Assembly (NCBI GenBank): GCA_017514235.1
Contig: JAFWKK010000041.1
Coordinates: 1 to 32,400 of the forward strand
DNA: 32,400 bases
Direction: 5' to 3'
DNA from: Kiritimatiellia bacterium
GTDB taxonomy: Bacteria > Verrucomicrobiota > Kiritimatiellia > RFP12 > UBA1067
Shown here: piece by piece, positions 1 through 8,003 of the stretch
Numbering within the stretch: the first letter of the stretch is position 1
Layout: each line of letters begins with the position of its first letter
Program-made: the position numbers and the translations under genes
Notes under the pieces: model-generated
The model's database searches: none
What the model saw: only the letters and a program-made list of their open reading frames with translations
What the model was told of the DNA's origin: nothing

Positions 1-16
1 CGACGGGAGCGGGAGC

Positions 17-22
17 ATTATA
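17..22 (-). promoter_or_regulatory. Extended -10 promoter of a gene beyond the left edge
   Basis: The minus strand reads TTTTGGTATAAT here, a perfect TATAAT preceded by TG and one base, which is the extended -10 form. No good -35 hexamer lies 16-18 bases upstream. The same 12-base pattern precedes several minus-strand operons in this window, so a leftward gene probably begins just outside position 1. The rest of 1-216, downstream of prmC, shows no convincing gene; a short GGGC/GCCC hairpin near 200-213 is not followed by a T tract. Confidence 0.5.
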
Positions 23-216
23 CCAAAACGCCGCGATCCCGGACGAAAAAACCTTTACGCCCTCACTGCGCCCGCTCCGAGCCTGAAACTTGCAAAAGCA
101 AACGCAACTTCAACGGCAGAAATGGCACTGACGCTGCATGGCCTTGCCTAAACTTTCGTTTACTTTTTCAATCGTCAAATTGTACGCGGGCGCGCATGAT
201 GGGCATCGACGCCCGG

Positions 217-1083
217 TCAAGGAAGCCGCGCCGACGCATAACGGTCGTGTCCGGCGAAGTCCTTCTCTATCGCAATCCGCTCGAACCCATAGTCGGCCAT
301 GAGCCGGCGAAGCGCCTCGCCCTGACCCTCGCCAATCTCGAAGAACACCGCCCCTTCCGGCTTCAGCAGGTTGACGGCGTCGCCAAGGTAACGGTCGTAG
401 AAGTCAAGCCCTTCCGGCCCGCCGTCCAGCGCAAGGCGCGGCTCGAAGTCGCGAATGCGGCTGTCGAGCGCGTCGCATTCCGCAGTCGAGACGTAAGGCG
501 GATTCGAGACAATCACGTCCACGCACTGCGGCTCGTCGAAATCGTCCAGACCGTCGGCGACGGCAAACTTCACGCGTGCGTCAAGACCGCACCTGGCGGC
601 ATTCTCCTTCGCAAGTGCGACAGCATCTTCGCTGACGTCGGTTCCGAGCAGAACGGCATCGCCCTTGTACTCCTGAGCGATGGATAGGATTATCGCACCG
701 GTTCCCGTGCCCACATCGACGACGAACGGCGGCACGTCGCATGCGGCGCGACGCTCGGCAAGATGAGCGAGAACGCGCGTGACAAGCTCCTCCGTCTCGG
801 GACGCGGGATCAGCGCACGGCTGTCGCACGCAAGCGTCAGCCGCCGAAAGTCCCACTCGCCAAGCACGTACTGCAAAGGCTCGCCGCGGACGAGCCTGGC
901 CATTCCGCGGCGCATGGCCTCAAGGTGTCGCGGCGACGGCTCGCCAGACAGCGCCGCGGGAAGTTCCCCGCGTCTCTTGCGCAAAAGCCTCGCTACGAGC
1001 AACTCGCCCGCCGTGCGCGGATCGGGTACGTTTCTCGCGGCAAGGTACGCCTCTGTCTTGGCGATGACTTCCCGCCAGTCCAT
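217..1083 (-). CDS. prmC: PrmC, release factor glutamine N5-methyltransferase
   Basis: This enzyme transfers a methyl group from S-adenosylmethionine to the glutamine of the GGQ motif in release factors RF1 and RF2, in the cytoplasm, improving peptide release. The 288-residue length is normal. An N-terminal helical domain (about 1-80) is followed by a Rossmann methyltransferase domain with the SAM-binding motif VVDVGTGTGA (121-130) and the family hallmark NPPY (194-197), whose Asn and Pro residues hold the substrate glutamine. The ATG overlaps the TGA of the upstream DUF3127 gene by one base (TGATG), so the two are translationally coupled. Family assignment is firm. Confidence 0.96.
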   Translation of the reverse strand: MDWREVIAKTEAYLAARNVPDPRTAGELLVARLLRKRRGELPAALSGEPSPRHLEAMRRGMARLVRGEPLQYVLGEWDFRRLTLACDSRALIPRPETEELVTRVLAHLAERRAACDVPPFVVDVGTGTGAIILSIAQEYKGDAVLLGTDVSEDAVALAKENAARCGLDARVKFAVADGLDDFDEPQCVDVIVSNPPYVSTAECDALDSRIRDFEPRLALDGGPEGLDFYDRYLGDAVNLLKPEGAVFFEIGEGQGEALRRLMADYGFERIAIEKDFAGHDRYASARLP

Positions 1084-1466
1084 CAGAACGGCATGTCGTC
1101 CAGATCTCCCGCATCAGCCGGGAGGTCAGGCTCGGCAGGCGCCGGCACAGGCTCGGTGCTGGACCCGTCCGCATTCAAGACCTCGATCTTGAGCCCGGTG
1201 AGGTCTACGAAATACTGCACGCCCTTCTGCCCCTCCCAGCGGCGGCCGTCTATGGCGAAATGCACCTTCGCGCGCTGGCCCTTCTGTATGCCGTCCAAAA
1301 GCGAGCAGTTGTCTTTCTTGAACGAGAACTTCACCGGGTTCGGGTACTTCGACGGCGAGTCGACGTCGTTTCCGATGATGATCTCACGCTTGGTGAAGCC
1401 GCTGGCAAACGTCTGGACCGGCAAGACTTCCTCCACAACTCCCGTATAATCAAAGAACTGCGACAT
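1083..1466 (-). CDS. DUF3127 protein with SSB-like acidic tail
   Basis: This 127-residue protein has a compact beta-rich core (about 1-95, with FSFKKDNCSLLDGIQKGQRAK resembling the OB-fold strands of DUF3127 proteins). A low-complexity linker rich in Pro, Ala and Glu follows, and the protein ends in DLDDMPF. That ending resembles the DDDIPF tip by which single-stranded DNA-binding proteins recruit partners. DUF3127 proteins, best known from Bacteroidota, are annotated as SSB-related, so a nucleic-acid-binding role is likely but inferred. AAAGGAG lies 9 bases before the ATG, and a TGATATAAT promoter lies 25 bases upstream. It is coupled to prmC. Confidence 0.82.
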   Translation of the reverse strand: MSQFFDYTGVVEEVLPVQTFASGFTKREIIIGNDVDSPSKYPNPVKFSFKKDNCSLLDGIQKGQRAKVHFAIDGRRWEGQKGVQYFVDLTGLKIEVLNADGSSTEPVPAPAEPDLPADAGDLDDMPF

Positions 1467-1490
1467 TTACTGATTCTCCTTTGGCGTCGT

Positions 1491-1496
1491 ATTATA
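1491..1496 (-). promoter_or_regulatory. Extended -10 promoter of the DUF3127-prmC pair
   Basis: The minus strand reads TTTGATATAATACG, a TGnTATAAT extended -10 with no recognisable -35. The TGA in the motif (1497-1499) is also the stop codon of rsmB, so the promoter is packed against the end of the preceding gene. Transcription would start near 1484, leaving a leader of about 18 bases with an AAAGGAG ribosome site. Confidence 0.65.
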
Positions 1497-2675
1497 TCAA
1501 ATTTTCACCATGGCGGCGGCGAAGGCCCCGTCGTGCCCTGTCTTGAACGGCAACGACTCTTCAGCCCTGTCCAGGCGGAACTCATGATGCCTGGCGAGAA
1601 ACGCTTCGACCTGTCCGCCGTTCTCCTCCGGCTCTATGGAGCAAGTCGAGTACACAAGCCGTCCACCGGGCGCGAGCCGCGCCGCAGCCTTGTCGAGTAT
1701 CTCAGCCTGCAGGCTGACCAGCGAGGCCAGCTTCGCGGGCGACCAGTTCCACCGTGCGTCGGGCCGTCGCCGGAAAACGCCGGTGTTCGAGCACGGCACG
1801 TCCGCAAGGACCTTGCCGAAGGTGCCCGGCGCTTCGTCAATCGACGACACGACCGCGACGCTGCCGTCAAGACACGTGCGACGCAGGTTCTCGACAAGCC
1901 TGCGGCGACGCACGGGATTCACCTCGCACGCCGTAACGGAAGCTCCGCGCCATGCGATCTGCACCGTCTTGCCTCCTGGCGCGGCGCAGGCGTCCAGCAC
2001 GGCGTCTCCGGGCTGCGGAGCAAGAAGCTCGACCGCAAGCGCAGTTCCGGGATCCTGCACTATGAAGTCGCCCTCGGCGTAGCCGGACACGTCCCGAACC
2101 CTCGCGCCACGCTCAAGGACCGTGAACGAGCCGTCCTTCCTCGCAAGGTATGTCTCTGCCGGCTCGTTGAACAGACGGCAGAGGCGTTCGGCGTCCTCTG
2201 CGCCAAAACGCTCCTTCCAGCGGCGGACCAGTTCCGTCGGAAAGCTCTCCCTCTCCTCCAGCGGAGCGGCGGCGAGCGACGCGTTCACGGCGGCACGGTT
2301 GCGTATCAGCGAGTGCAGGACCCCGTTGACGACCTTCGCCACGCTGCGGTTGGGACACGCCTTCGCCGCTTCCACCGTCTCGTTGACGGCAGCATAGTCC
2401 GGCACATCCGGCATATAGAGGATCTGGGCCGCGCCTACATAGAGCAAAGCCTCCAGCTCCCCCTTCGGCCACTTCGCCAGCAGTTCGCCGAGGACGCGGC
2501 GCAACGGACGCAGACGCCTTATCGCGGTATAGACCACGTCCTGCACGAATGCGCGGTCGGGTCCGTCGGGCAGAAGGTCTGCAGGGAACTCCTTCGCAGC
2601 CAACCACCTGGCCACGGCAAACGCCGCAACGCGCCGCGCGTTCCGTCCCGGCGCCTTGCCTTCGCCCGTTCTCAC
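1497..2675 (-). CDS. rsmB: RsmB/Sun family 16S rRNA cytosine-C5 methyltransferase
   Basis: RsmB methylates C967 of 16S rRNA with S-adenosylmethionine. The 392-residue protein has an N-terminal NusB-like RNA-binding domain (about 8-130) and a C-terminal RNA m5C methyltransferase domain. The latter shows the SAM motif DACAAPGGKT (228-237), the PCS motif with a catalytic Cys (C295) and the second active-site Cys in YSTCSIEPEENG (C345). The start is GTG, forced by a GTGA overlap of 4 bases with the creatininase-family gene upstream. This start trims the N-terminus slightly compared with some homologues. The NusB fusion separates it from RsmF/YebU relatives; the exact target base is inferred from family. 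Confidence 0.93.
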   Translation of the reverse strand: MRTGEGKAPGRNARRVAAFAVARWLAAKEFPADLLPDGPDRAFVQDVVYTAIRRLRPLRRVLGELLAKWPKGELEALLYVGAAQILYMPDVPDYAAVNETVEAAKACPNRSVAKVVNGVLHSLIRNRAAVNASLAAAPLEERESFPTELVRRWKERFGAEDAERLCRLFNEPAETYLARKDGSFTVLERGARVRDVSGYAEGDFIVQDPGTALAVELLAPQPGDAVLDACAAPGGKTVQIAWRGASVTACEVNPVRRRRLVENLRRTCLDGSVAVVSSIDEAPGTFGKVLADVPCSNTGVFRRRPDARWNWSPAKLASLVSLQAEILDKAAARLAPGGRLVYSTCSIEPEENGGQVEAFLARHHEFRLDRAEESLPFKTGHDGAFAAAMVKI

Positions 2676-3415
2676 TTGCCCAGGACGCGGCGGAAGTGGT
2701 CGAGGATCATAGCGACTCCGCCGTCGCCAGTCTCCTTCGACGCCTTGAGCGCGGACTGCGCGTACCAGGCTGTCTTGTCGAACTCGGCCATGTTCACCGT
2801 ATCGGGGCAGAGCGACATCATTAGCGACGTCTCGCCTTCGCCGGCGTGGTCGAACGGATACTTCTCAAGAACCTTCGCGTCCATGAGCGCATGGTTCTGT
2901 ATCCATATGAACGGGTTGGCGTCAAGGTTCGTGTGGTCGGTGTAGTACGACGCGCTCGACGGGTCGCCCCACCAGCCGTCGCCCTTCTTCTCCTCGAGGA
3001 ACTCCATGATAACCTGCCGCGACGCGAGGCGGAACGCAAGGTCGGTCGGCATGCCGGCGTTGAAGTCTTCGCTCTGGTGGTGCACGAACGTGTGAATGTT
3101 GCGGAAGCCCACGTCGAGGAGTCCGCGGAATATCTGGCGCGCGATCGGCACAAGCGCCTGCGAGTCGACGGGAATCGAGCCGCGCCCTTCGCACGGCGCG
3201 ACGGCGCGCGACGACGCGCCCCAGTAGAAGCTGGGCAGAATCACAACCTCCGCTTCCTTCTCGTACTCACGAAGGGCACGTTCGACGGCAAGCGTGTCCA
3301 TGCCGACGGGAAGATGCTCTGAGTGGTATTCAAGAACGCCAAGCGGCAGCACCACGGGCGTCCGCTTCTTGATCGCCTCGCGAATCTGCGAGGGCCTCAT
3401 GAGTTCGTATCGCAT
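2672..3415 (-). CDS. Creatininase-family amidohydrolase
   Basis: This 247-residue protein belongs to the creatininase family of metal-dependent hydrolases, which includes creatinine amidohydrolase, the riboflavin-pathway FAPy deformylase and MftE. The N-terminus carries the family signature LPLGVLEYHSEHLPVGMD (23-40), with E29, H31 and D40 as likely metal ligands. A second conserved stretch, HHQSEDFNAG, lies mid-protein, and AGEGETSLM near residue 190 supplies the late Glu seen in the family. Real creatininase is uncommon and the substrate cannot be assigned from sequence. AAGGAG sits 7 bases before the ATG. The stop overlaps the rsmB start (GTGA), so both are probably made from one transcript. 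Confidence 0.82.
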   Translation of the reverse strand: MRYELMRPSQIREAIKKRTPVVLPLGVLEYHSEHLPVGMDTLAVERALREYEKEAEVVILPSFYWGASSRAVAPCEGRGSIPVDSQALVPIARQIFRGLLDVGFRNIHTFVHHQSEDFNAGMPTDLAFRLASRQVIMEFLEEKKGDGWWGDPSSASYYTDHTNLDANPFIWIQNHALMDAKVLEKYPFDHAGEGETSLMMSLCPDTVNMAEFDKTAWYAQSALKASKETGDGGVAMILDHFRRVLGK

Positions 3416-3458
3416 TTCGGTTCTCCTTAGTGCGGACCCCTATGCGGTCCGTGCCGTA

Positions 3459-3464
3459 ATTGTA
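3459..3464 (-). promoter_or_regulatory. Extended -10 promoter of the creatininase-rsmB pair
   Basis: The minus strand reads TTGTGATACAATTACGG, giving TGnTACAAT, five of six matches to TATAAT plus the extended TG. No -35 is visible at 16-18 bases. It lies 44 bases upstream of the creatininase-family ATG and just downstream of the HU terminator, so it starts an independent unit. Confidence 0.5.
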
Positions 3465-3490
3465 TCACAATTCCGCAACCCCGTGTGCCG

Positions 3491-3525
3491 AAAAAAACAA
3501 GCGCGAGCCCGACGAGGGCCCGCGC
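3491..3525 (-). terminator. Rho-independent terminator of the HU gene
   Basis: On the minus strand, a stem of GCGCG-GCCC type (3516-3525 pairing with 3501-3510, one A-C mismatch) closes a 5-base loop at 3511-3515. It is followed at once by TTGTTTTTTT (3491-3500). It lies 26 bases past the HU stop codon, as expected for a strongly expressed gene. Confidence 0.85.
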
Positions 3526-3550
3526 CTGCCGTTTTCGTCCCGTCTCAGAC

Positions 3551-3844
3551 TTACGCGAGGACGGCGTCCTTCGCAGCCTTGGCGACGCGGAACTTCACCT
3601 TCGTGCGAGCCGGAATCTTGATGGCGGCGCCGGTCGCAGGATTGCGGCCCATGCGAGCCTTGCTCTTCGCCTTGATGAGCTTGCCGAGGCCGGGAAGGAG
3701 GATTCCCTTCGGGCCCTTGGCGCCAGCATAGGCGATCTTGAGGAGCTCGTCGTACGCGGCGACGGCCTGCTTCTTGCTGATCTGGGCAGCGTCAGCGATC
3801 GCGGCCATGATCTCCGATTTGGTGGCAGGAACTTTCTTTGCCAT
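3551..3844 (-). CDS. HU-family nucleoid protein
   Basis: This 97-residue HU/IHF-family protein bends and compacts DNA as a dimer in the nucleoid. The helical dimerisation half (about 1-45, KSEIMAAIADAAQISKKQA) leads into the GILLPGLGKL strand region and the DNA-binding arm, whose tip GRNPATG (66-72) inserts into the minor groove. The Lys/Ala-rich C-terminus is slightly longer than in classical 90-residue HU. It stands alone, with its own promoter (3911-3939) and an intrinsic terminator. AAGGA precedes the ATG at suitable spacing. A second HU-like domain occurs in the zinc-ribbon fusion near 31333. Confidence 0.95.
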   Translation of the reverse strand: MAKKVPATKSEIMAAIADAAQISKKQAVAAYDELLKIAYAGAKGPKGILLPGLGKLIKAKSKARMGRNPATGAAIKIPARTKVKFRVAKAAKDAVLA

Positions 3845-3910
3845 TGTTATGGTCCTTCGTTTGTGTCAGTACTGAAACAGTCGGGAACCCTTCCCTCGTG
3901 TCTGATGCGT

Positions 3911-3939
3911 AATTTACACTATTTTCTTCGCTTTGACAA
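3911..3939 (-). promoter_or_regulatory. Sigma-70-type promoter of the HU gene
   Basis: On the minus strand, TTGTCA (3934-3939, five of six matches) and TAAATT (3911-3916, four of six) are separated by exactly 17 bases. A run of eight A residues at 3953-3960 lies just upstream of the -35, resembling an UP element. This is the most classical -35/-10 arrangement among the housekeeping promoters here and fits a highly expressed nucleoid gene. Confidence 0.7.
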
Positions 3940-3997
3940 GGGGGAAATTGTGTTTTTTTTGGAACCCCCTCCACAACAGATTGTATCGGACCGGCGC

Positions 3998-4014
3998 AAA
4001 AACCGTCAGGACGG
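3998..4014 (-). terminator. Weak terminator-like hairpin after the OppD-type gene
   Basis: The minus strand has CCGT-CCTG-ACGG (4003-4014) followed by TTTTT, ending about 22 bases past the ATPase stop codon. The 4-base stem is short, so this is a candidate only. Confidence 0.3.
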
Positions 4015-4019
4015 ACACT

Positions 4020-4913
4020 TCATCTTGTTTCGCCGCGAAGGAAAAAACACAATCCGTTGAATTCGGGAGAGGCGCATTCGGGCTTTGCGTTCGGGCAGCG
4101 CGGATGGAACGCGCAGCCGCTCGGCCAGTTCCATGGCGGAGGCACGGTGCCCGGTATGTCGGCAAGCGGCGCGTCCCTTGGCGCATCAAGGCGCGGCACG
4201 GCGGCGAGAAGTCCCTGCGTATACGGATGGCGCGGACGGCTCAGCACCGACGCGACGTCGCCTCGTTCTACGATCTCGCCCGCATACATGACGTTTACGA
4301 ACTTCGCATAGCGCGAGACAAGCCCAAGGTTGTGCGTAATCAGCAGCAGCGCCGTCTTCCGCTCGTCGGCAATTCGCACGACAAGGTCAAGCACGTCGCG
4401 TTGCGTCGTCACGTCGAGCGCAGTCGTCGGCTCGTCGGCGACGAGCAGGTCCGGCGACTGCGCAAGCGCCATCGCTATCATCACGCGCTGCTGCTGTCCG
4501 CCGGACAGCTCGCACGGATACCTGCGCACCGTAGCGGCAGGAAGCCCAACCGACTCAAGCAGCCGCTCCACCGCATCGGCGCGATCCTGCCTGCTTGCCG
4601 TATCTTCATTACGCCTCATGCCCTCCTCAACCTGTCTGCCTATGCGCAAGACGGGATTGAGGCTTTGCATCGGATTCTGGAACACGTAGGCGATGCGAGG
4701 CGAACCGATGACGCTGCCGCTTATCTCCGCACGCTCAACAAGACCACCTATTGCAAGCGCAGTCAGCGACTTGCCGCAGCCGGATTCGCCGACAAGCGCG
4801 ACACGCCCGTTCTCCGGGATGTCGAAGGACACGTCGCGGACAGGCACGGACATCCGACCCTCCATGCGGAAGGCGATCCGCAGATTCCTGACCTGGAGCA
4901 ACGGGCCTTTCAT
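4020..4913 (-). CDS. OppD/DppD-type ABC transporter ATP-binding protein
   Basis: This 297-residue ATPase of the oligopeptide/dipeptide/nickel importer class would power uptake through a membrane permease. It shows Walker A GESGCGKS (42-49), the Q-loop VFQNPMQSLNP, signature LSGGQQQR (136-143), Walker B LLVADEP (156-162) and the H-loop THN. The C-terminal extension typical of OppD has four cysteines (C267, C273, C280, C289) in the CAFHPRCPNA pattern that can bind an iron-sulfur cluster in some OppD proteins. No permease, substrate-binding protein or OppF partner lies in the window, which is unusual. It follows the second Gfo/Idh gene by 22 bases and probably shares its transcript. Confidence 0.9.
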   Translation of the reverse strand: MKGPLLQVRNLRIAFRMEGRMSVPVRDVSFDIPENGRVALVGESGCGKSLTALAIGGLVERAEISGSVIGSPRIAYVFQNPMQSLNPVLRIGRQVEEGMRRNEDTASRQDRADAVERLLESVGLPAATVRRYPCELSGGQQQRVMIAMALAQSPDLLVADEPTTALDVTTQRDVLDLVVRIADERKTALLLITHNLGLVSRYAKFVNVMYAGEIVERGDVASVLSRPRHPYTQGLLAAVPRLDAPRDAPLADIPGTVPPPWNWPSGCAFHPRCPNAKPECASPEFNGLCFFLRGETR

Positions 4914-4935
4914 TCAGCAGGTGCGCCGCACCCGA

Positions 4936-6147
4936 TCAGTTGATCTCGATGACCTTGCCGCCGGCGAGGCGGGAGCGTTCCGCGGCGAAGCAGATGAGAT
5001 GGCTCTGAAGCGCCTCTTCCGTAGTCTCGCGTATCTCGTCGGGATCGTTCCGCCGGAGTATCCGGATCATCTCTGAGACGAGGTTGAAGTCGCCTCCGCC
5101 ATGCCGCGACCTGTTCGGGATCCGGTAGACGGAAGGAACGCCAGTCTCGACCGTGTTGCCGTCGAAGCGGCATATGTCGAGGTTCTCGCCGTCGCCTATG
5201 ATCTCGCCGCGCGTCAGCGCAATGCGCGTGGTGCGGACGTTCTTCTCGGTGAAGCCCGTCATGACGTGGCTCACCGTGGCGCCGCCGTCGAACTCCAGCG
5301 TGACCGCCTGGTGGTCGGGCACGTCGTTGTCGGCCTGGTACACGCACTTGCCGTATTCCGTCTCCTCGATCAGCTTGCGCATCGCGTCGTCGGAATGGTC
5401 GGCGAACAGGTACTTCAGCTCGTCGTGGTCGACGTACATGTTCCTGGCGCTCCAGACGCACCGCCGCTCGATGTGCGGCGGACAGTCGGCGCAGCGCGTC
5501 GCGGCGCCGCGCGGCATGTTCTCGCGCCGGAAGAGCTTGATGGACCCGAAGCTCGTGACGCGCCGGCACTTCCGCCCGATCCACCAGACGAACAGGTCGA
5601 AGTCGTGAGAGCACTTCGCAAGTATGATCGGGGAAGACTTCTTCGAGTTCGCCCAGTTGCCGCGCACGTACGAGTGGGCGACCTTCCAGAACCCGGCGGA
5701 CTCCTGATGCGCGATGGACACGACCTCGCCGAGCTCGCCGGAGTCGATGAGCGCCTTGACGTGGGCGAAGTAGGCCGTGTACCTCAGTATGTGGCCGACG
5801 ATGACAAGCCTCTTCTCCTCCAGCGCGCACGCTATGACCTCGCGGCACTCCTCCTCGGTCGGCGATATCGGCTTCTCCAGCAGCAGGTGGTAGCCGGACT
5901 TTAGCGCCATGATCGCAGGGTCGTGATGGAGCGAATCCGGCATCGTGACCATCACGATGTCGGCCTCGGGGTGGTCGTCAAGGCACTCGCGCCAGTCATT
6001 CCAGTAGTGCCTCGCGGGAATAACCTTGGCCTGCACGGGATCCGCCACGCCTACGATCTCAAGCTGGTCGGGATGCTCCGCCGCGTATTCCGCATAGGCG
6101 CGCCCGCGATATCCAGCGCCCAGGACGATGGCCTTCAGACGCTTCAT
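4936..6147 (-). CDS. Gfo/Idh/MocA-family oxidoreductase, cytoplasmic
   Basis: This NAD(P)-dependent sugar or cyclitol dehydrogenase has an N-terminal Rossmann fold beginning VLGAGYRGR (near residue 8), the family motif LLEKPIS near 93-99 and a C-terminal alpha/beta domain. There is no signal peptide. A cysteine cluster, CADCPPHIERRC, sits in the C-terminal domain and occurs in a subset of the family; it may bind metal. A TTG two codons earlier is possible, but the ATG at 6147 gives an ATGA overlap of 4 bases with the small lipoprotein gene and is preferred. The substrate is unknown; the neighbouring isomerase and second dehydrogenase suggest a sugar or inositol route. Confidence 0.88.
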   Translation of the reverse strand: MKRLKAIVLGAGYRGRAYAEYAAEHPDQLEIVGVADPVQAKVIPARHYWNDWRECLDDHPEADIVMVTMPDSLHHDPAIMALKSGYHLLLEKPISPTEEECREVIACALEEKRLVIVGHILRYTAYFAHVKALIDSGELGEVVSIAHQESAGFWKVAHSYVRGNWANSKKSSPIILAKCSHDFDLFVWWIGRKCRRVTSFGSIKLFRRENMPRGAATRCADCPPHIERRCVWSARNMYVDHDELKYLFADHSDDAMRKLIEETEYGKCVYQADNDVPDHQAVTLEFDGGATVSHVMTGFTEKNVRTTRIALTRGEIIGDGENLDICRFDGNTVETGVPSVYRIPNRSRHGGGDFNLVSEMIRILRRNDPDEIRETTEEALQSHLICFAAERSRLAGGKVIEIN

Positions 6148-6629
6148 TTGCAAAGCCGCAGCTGCTGGTCGCAGAAGGTGCGCACGTAACCGTCATCAGT
6201 TCCGGAGCGAGTCCGTTCGAGCGCCGCGACCCAGACCTTGCGGCGGGCCGGAGCCTTCTGGCACTTGGGGCACATCACAAACTGCGTGACGGCGGCAATC
6301 TGGGTCAGCGCCAGCGGGTCGCCGTCGTATGACGTTCCGATCTTCGCGAGAAGCGCGTCCGCCGCCTCGTCGGACGTCACGAACGCCGCAAGGACCTCGG
6401 GCTTGGTCGCGTCCGCAACGGCCTGAGGGTTCTCACGCTGCCACTCGTAGGCCATGCGGTAGCCGTCATTATGCGCCATGGCCTTGCCGTAGTTCGAAAA
6501 CGTCGACGGCTCAGACGGCGCAAGCGCAGGCTTTGGCTCGAACGCGCCGTACTTCTCGGTCGCGCACCCCGCCACAAGCAGGACAAGGGACGCGAACGGC
6601 AGGAGACGCGATGCTATGGAATTATTCAT
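6144..6629 (-). CDS. Small Cys-rich lipoprotein, function unknown
   Basis: This is a predicted 161-residue lipoprotein. The N-terminus MNNSIASRLLPFASLVLLVAGC has a hydrophobic core and a lipobox (LVAGC, lipidation at C22). The mature part is mostly helical and polar. Near its end it carries CPKCQKAPARRK, then two more cysteines close to the C-terminus (FCDQQLRLCK), a CxxC layout that could bind zinc or form disulfides outside the cytoplasm. I do not recognise the family. A longer frame starts at 6680 but would overlap the preceding gene and bury the signal peptide; the ATG at 6629 has GGAAGGA upstream. It is coupled to the next gene by ATGA. Confidence 0.75.
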   Translation of the reverse strand: MNNSIASRLLPFASLVLLVAGCATEKYGAFEPKPALAPSEPSTFSNYGKAMAHNDGYRMAYEWQRENPQAVADATKPEVLAAFVTSDEAADALLAKIGTSYDGDPLALTQIAAVTQFVMCPKCQKAPARRKVWVAALERTRSGTDDGYVRTFCDQQLRLCK

Positions 6630-6655
6630 GGCTCTTGTTCCTTCCTTGAATTCCC

Positions 6656-7987
6656 TCACCCGAACATTTCCCTGCGCCAAGGCTCACGCATCATGTCTTC
6701 CTGGTACAGGAAGCGCTCCGCCGCCTCGTCGCCCTTCGCGTGCAGCGTGTCAGGATCGAACTCGAACCCGCGCCCGAGACGCCACGCTACGATTGCGAGG
6801 TTAAACATCGTGGACGATCGGAATCCGTTCGACTCGTTCAGGGCGAACGGAACGCGGCGTTTGCAGGAGTCGATGAAGTCAGTCTGCTGCGGCGCAGGCT
6901 TGGGCAGCTCCGCAAGCGTCTTCAGAACTTTCTCCTCAGGCCACCAGCCGCTGGCGTCCCTGATGCGGAGCGTCTTGCCGCCCTCAGCCTTCTTGTACAC
7001 GCACAGGCCGTTCGACCCCTTCAGCAGGGGCTCGTCGCGCAACGACACGTCGCCGTCAAGAATGACCTCCGTGCCGTCGGCGTAAGTAAGGGTGAACCTG
7101 TCGAAGCTGCCGACCGCCTCGGGGTGCTGCTTCAGCCCCTTGTAGTCGATTTTCACGGGGCTCGTTTCGTCCTTGCAGAGGAGGTACTGAAGCGGATCGA
7201 GGTAATGCTGAGCCATGTCGCCCAGACCGCCGGAGTCATAGTCCCAGTAGCCGCGGAAGGACGTGCCGAAGCGATGGTCGGTGTACGGCTTCCATGGCGC
7301 CGGGCCCAGCCACATGTCCCAGTCAAGCCCGTCGGGAACGACCTGAGCCTTGTCCTGAACGCGCCCGGACCAGCCGAACTTCCACGTGAAGCCCTGGCCT
7401 TCGCCGAAGACGCACTTGAGCGGACCCTTGCCCAGGAGCCCGTTCTCCACGATCTGGCGGATCGGCTCGACTGTCGTGCCGAAGCCGTAGAACGTGTCCT
7501 TGAACCGGAACCACGTGTTGAGGCGGAACATGCGCTTCTCGGCCTTCACGACTTCCATCACGCGCTTGCCCTCGCCTACGGTGCGCGTCATCGGCTTCTC
7601 GCACCAGACGTCCTTGCCGGCCCTCGCCGCCATCACGCTCATGCAGCCGTGCCAGTGCGGCGGAGTGCAGATGTGCACGATGTCCACGCCCGGATCGGCC
7701 AGCAGTTCAATGAAGTTCCCGTACGCCTTGACCTTGCCCCAGCCGAGCTTCTCCGCCTTGGCGACGGCCGCCGCCGCCCTAGGCGCATAGCAGTCCGTAA
7801 GGCCGACGAGCCTCGACCCCTTGAACGGCAGGTGGTTGGCGCTGTGTGATATCGCTCCGCAGCCGATGATTGCGCGGGCAAGCTGGTTCGAGGGCGCGTC
7901 CGCACCCCACAGAGTCTTCGCCGGAATGATGTTGAAGGCCCCGATCGCGGCGGACGCCTTCAGCATCTCTCGTCTCGTCATTTTCAT
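6656..7987 (-). CDS. Tat-exported Gfo/Idh/MocA-family oxidoreductase
   Basis: This 443-residue dehydrogenase has a twin-arginine signal, MKMTRREMLKASAAIGAF, predicting export in folded form with its NAD(P) bound, as in periplasmic glucose-fructose oxidoreductase. The Rossmann motif IIGCGAIS (40-47) is slightly degenerate from GxGxxG. HICTPPHWH and WCEKPMTR (EKP at 130-132) are family hallmarks. The C-terminal half, with GGLGDMAQHYLDPLQYLL, matches the large exported subgroup common in Planctomycetes, Verrucomicrobia and Bacteroidota. GGGG precedes the ATG. It lies 16 bases after the isomerase gene and 26 before the small lipoprotein. The substrate is unknown. Confidence 0.92.
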   Translation of the reverse strand: MKMTRREMLKASAAIGAFNIIPAKTLWGADAPSNQLARAIIGCGAISHSANHLPFKGSRLVGLTDCYAPRAAAAVAKAEKLGWGKVKAYGNFIELLADPGVDIVHICTPPHWHGCMSVMAARAGKDVWCEKPMTRTVGEGKRVMEVVKAEKRMFRLNTWFRFKDTFYGFGTTVEPIRQIVENGLLGKGPLKCVFGEGQGFTWKFGWSGRVQDKAQVVPDGLDWDMWLGPAPWKPYTDHRFGTSFRGYWDYDSGGLGDMAQHYLDPLQYLLCKDETSPVKIDYKGLKQHPEAVGSFDRFTLTYADGTEVILDGDVSLRDEPLLKGSNGLCVYKKAEGGKTLRIRDASGWWPEEKVLKTLAELPKPAPQQTDFIDSCKRRVPFALNESNGFRSSTMFNLAIVAWRLGRGFEFDPDTLHAKGDEAAERFLYQEDMMREPWRREMFG

Positions 7988-8003
7988 GGCATTTCCCCTA
8001 GCC

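Noticed and set aside
1260-2945. 561-codon plus-strand open frame over rsmB
   Set aside because: It lies opposite recognised rsmB and creatininase-family genes, is rich in Arg and Pro, and has no domain; it is a GC-driven antisense shadow.
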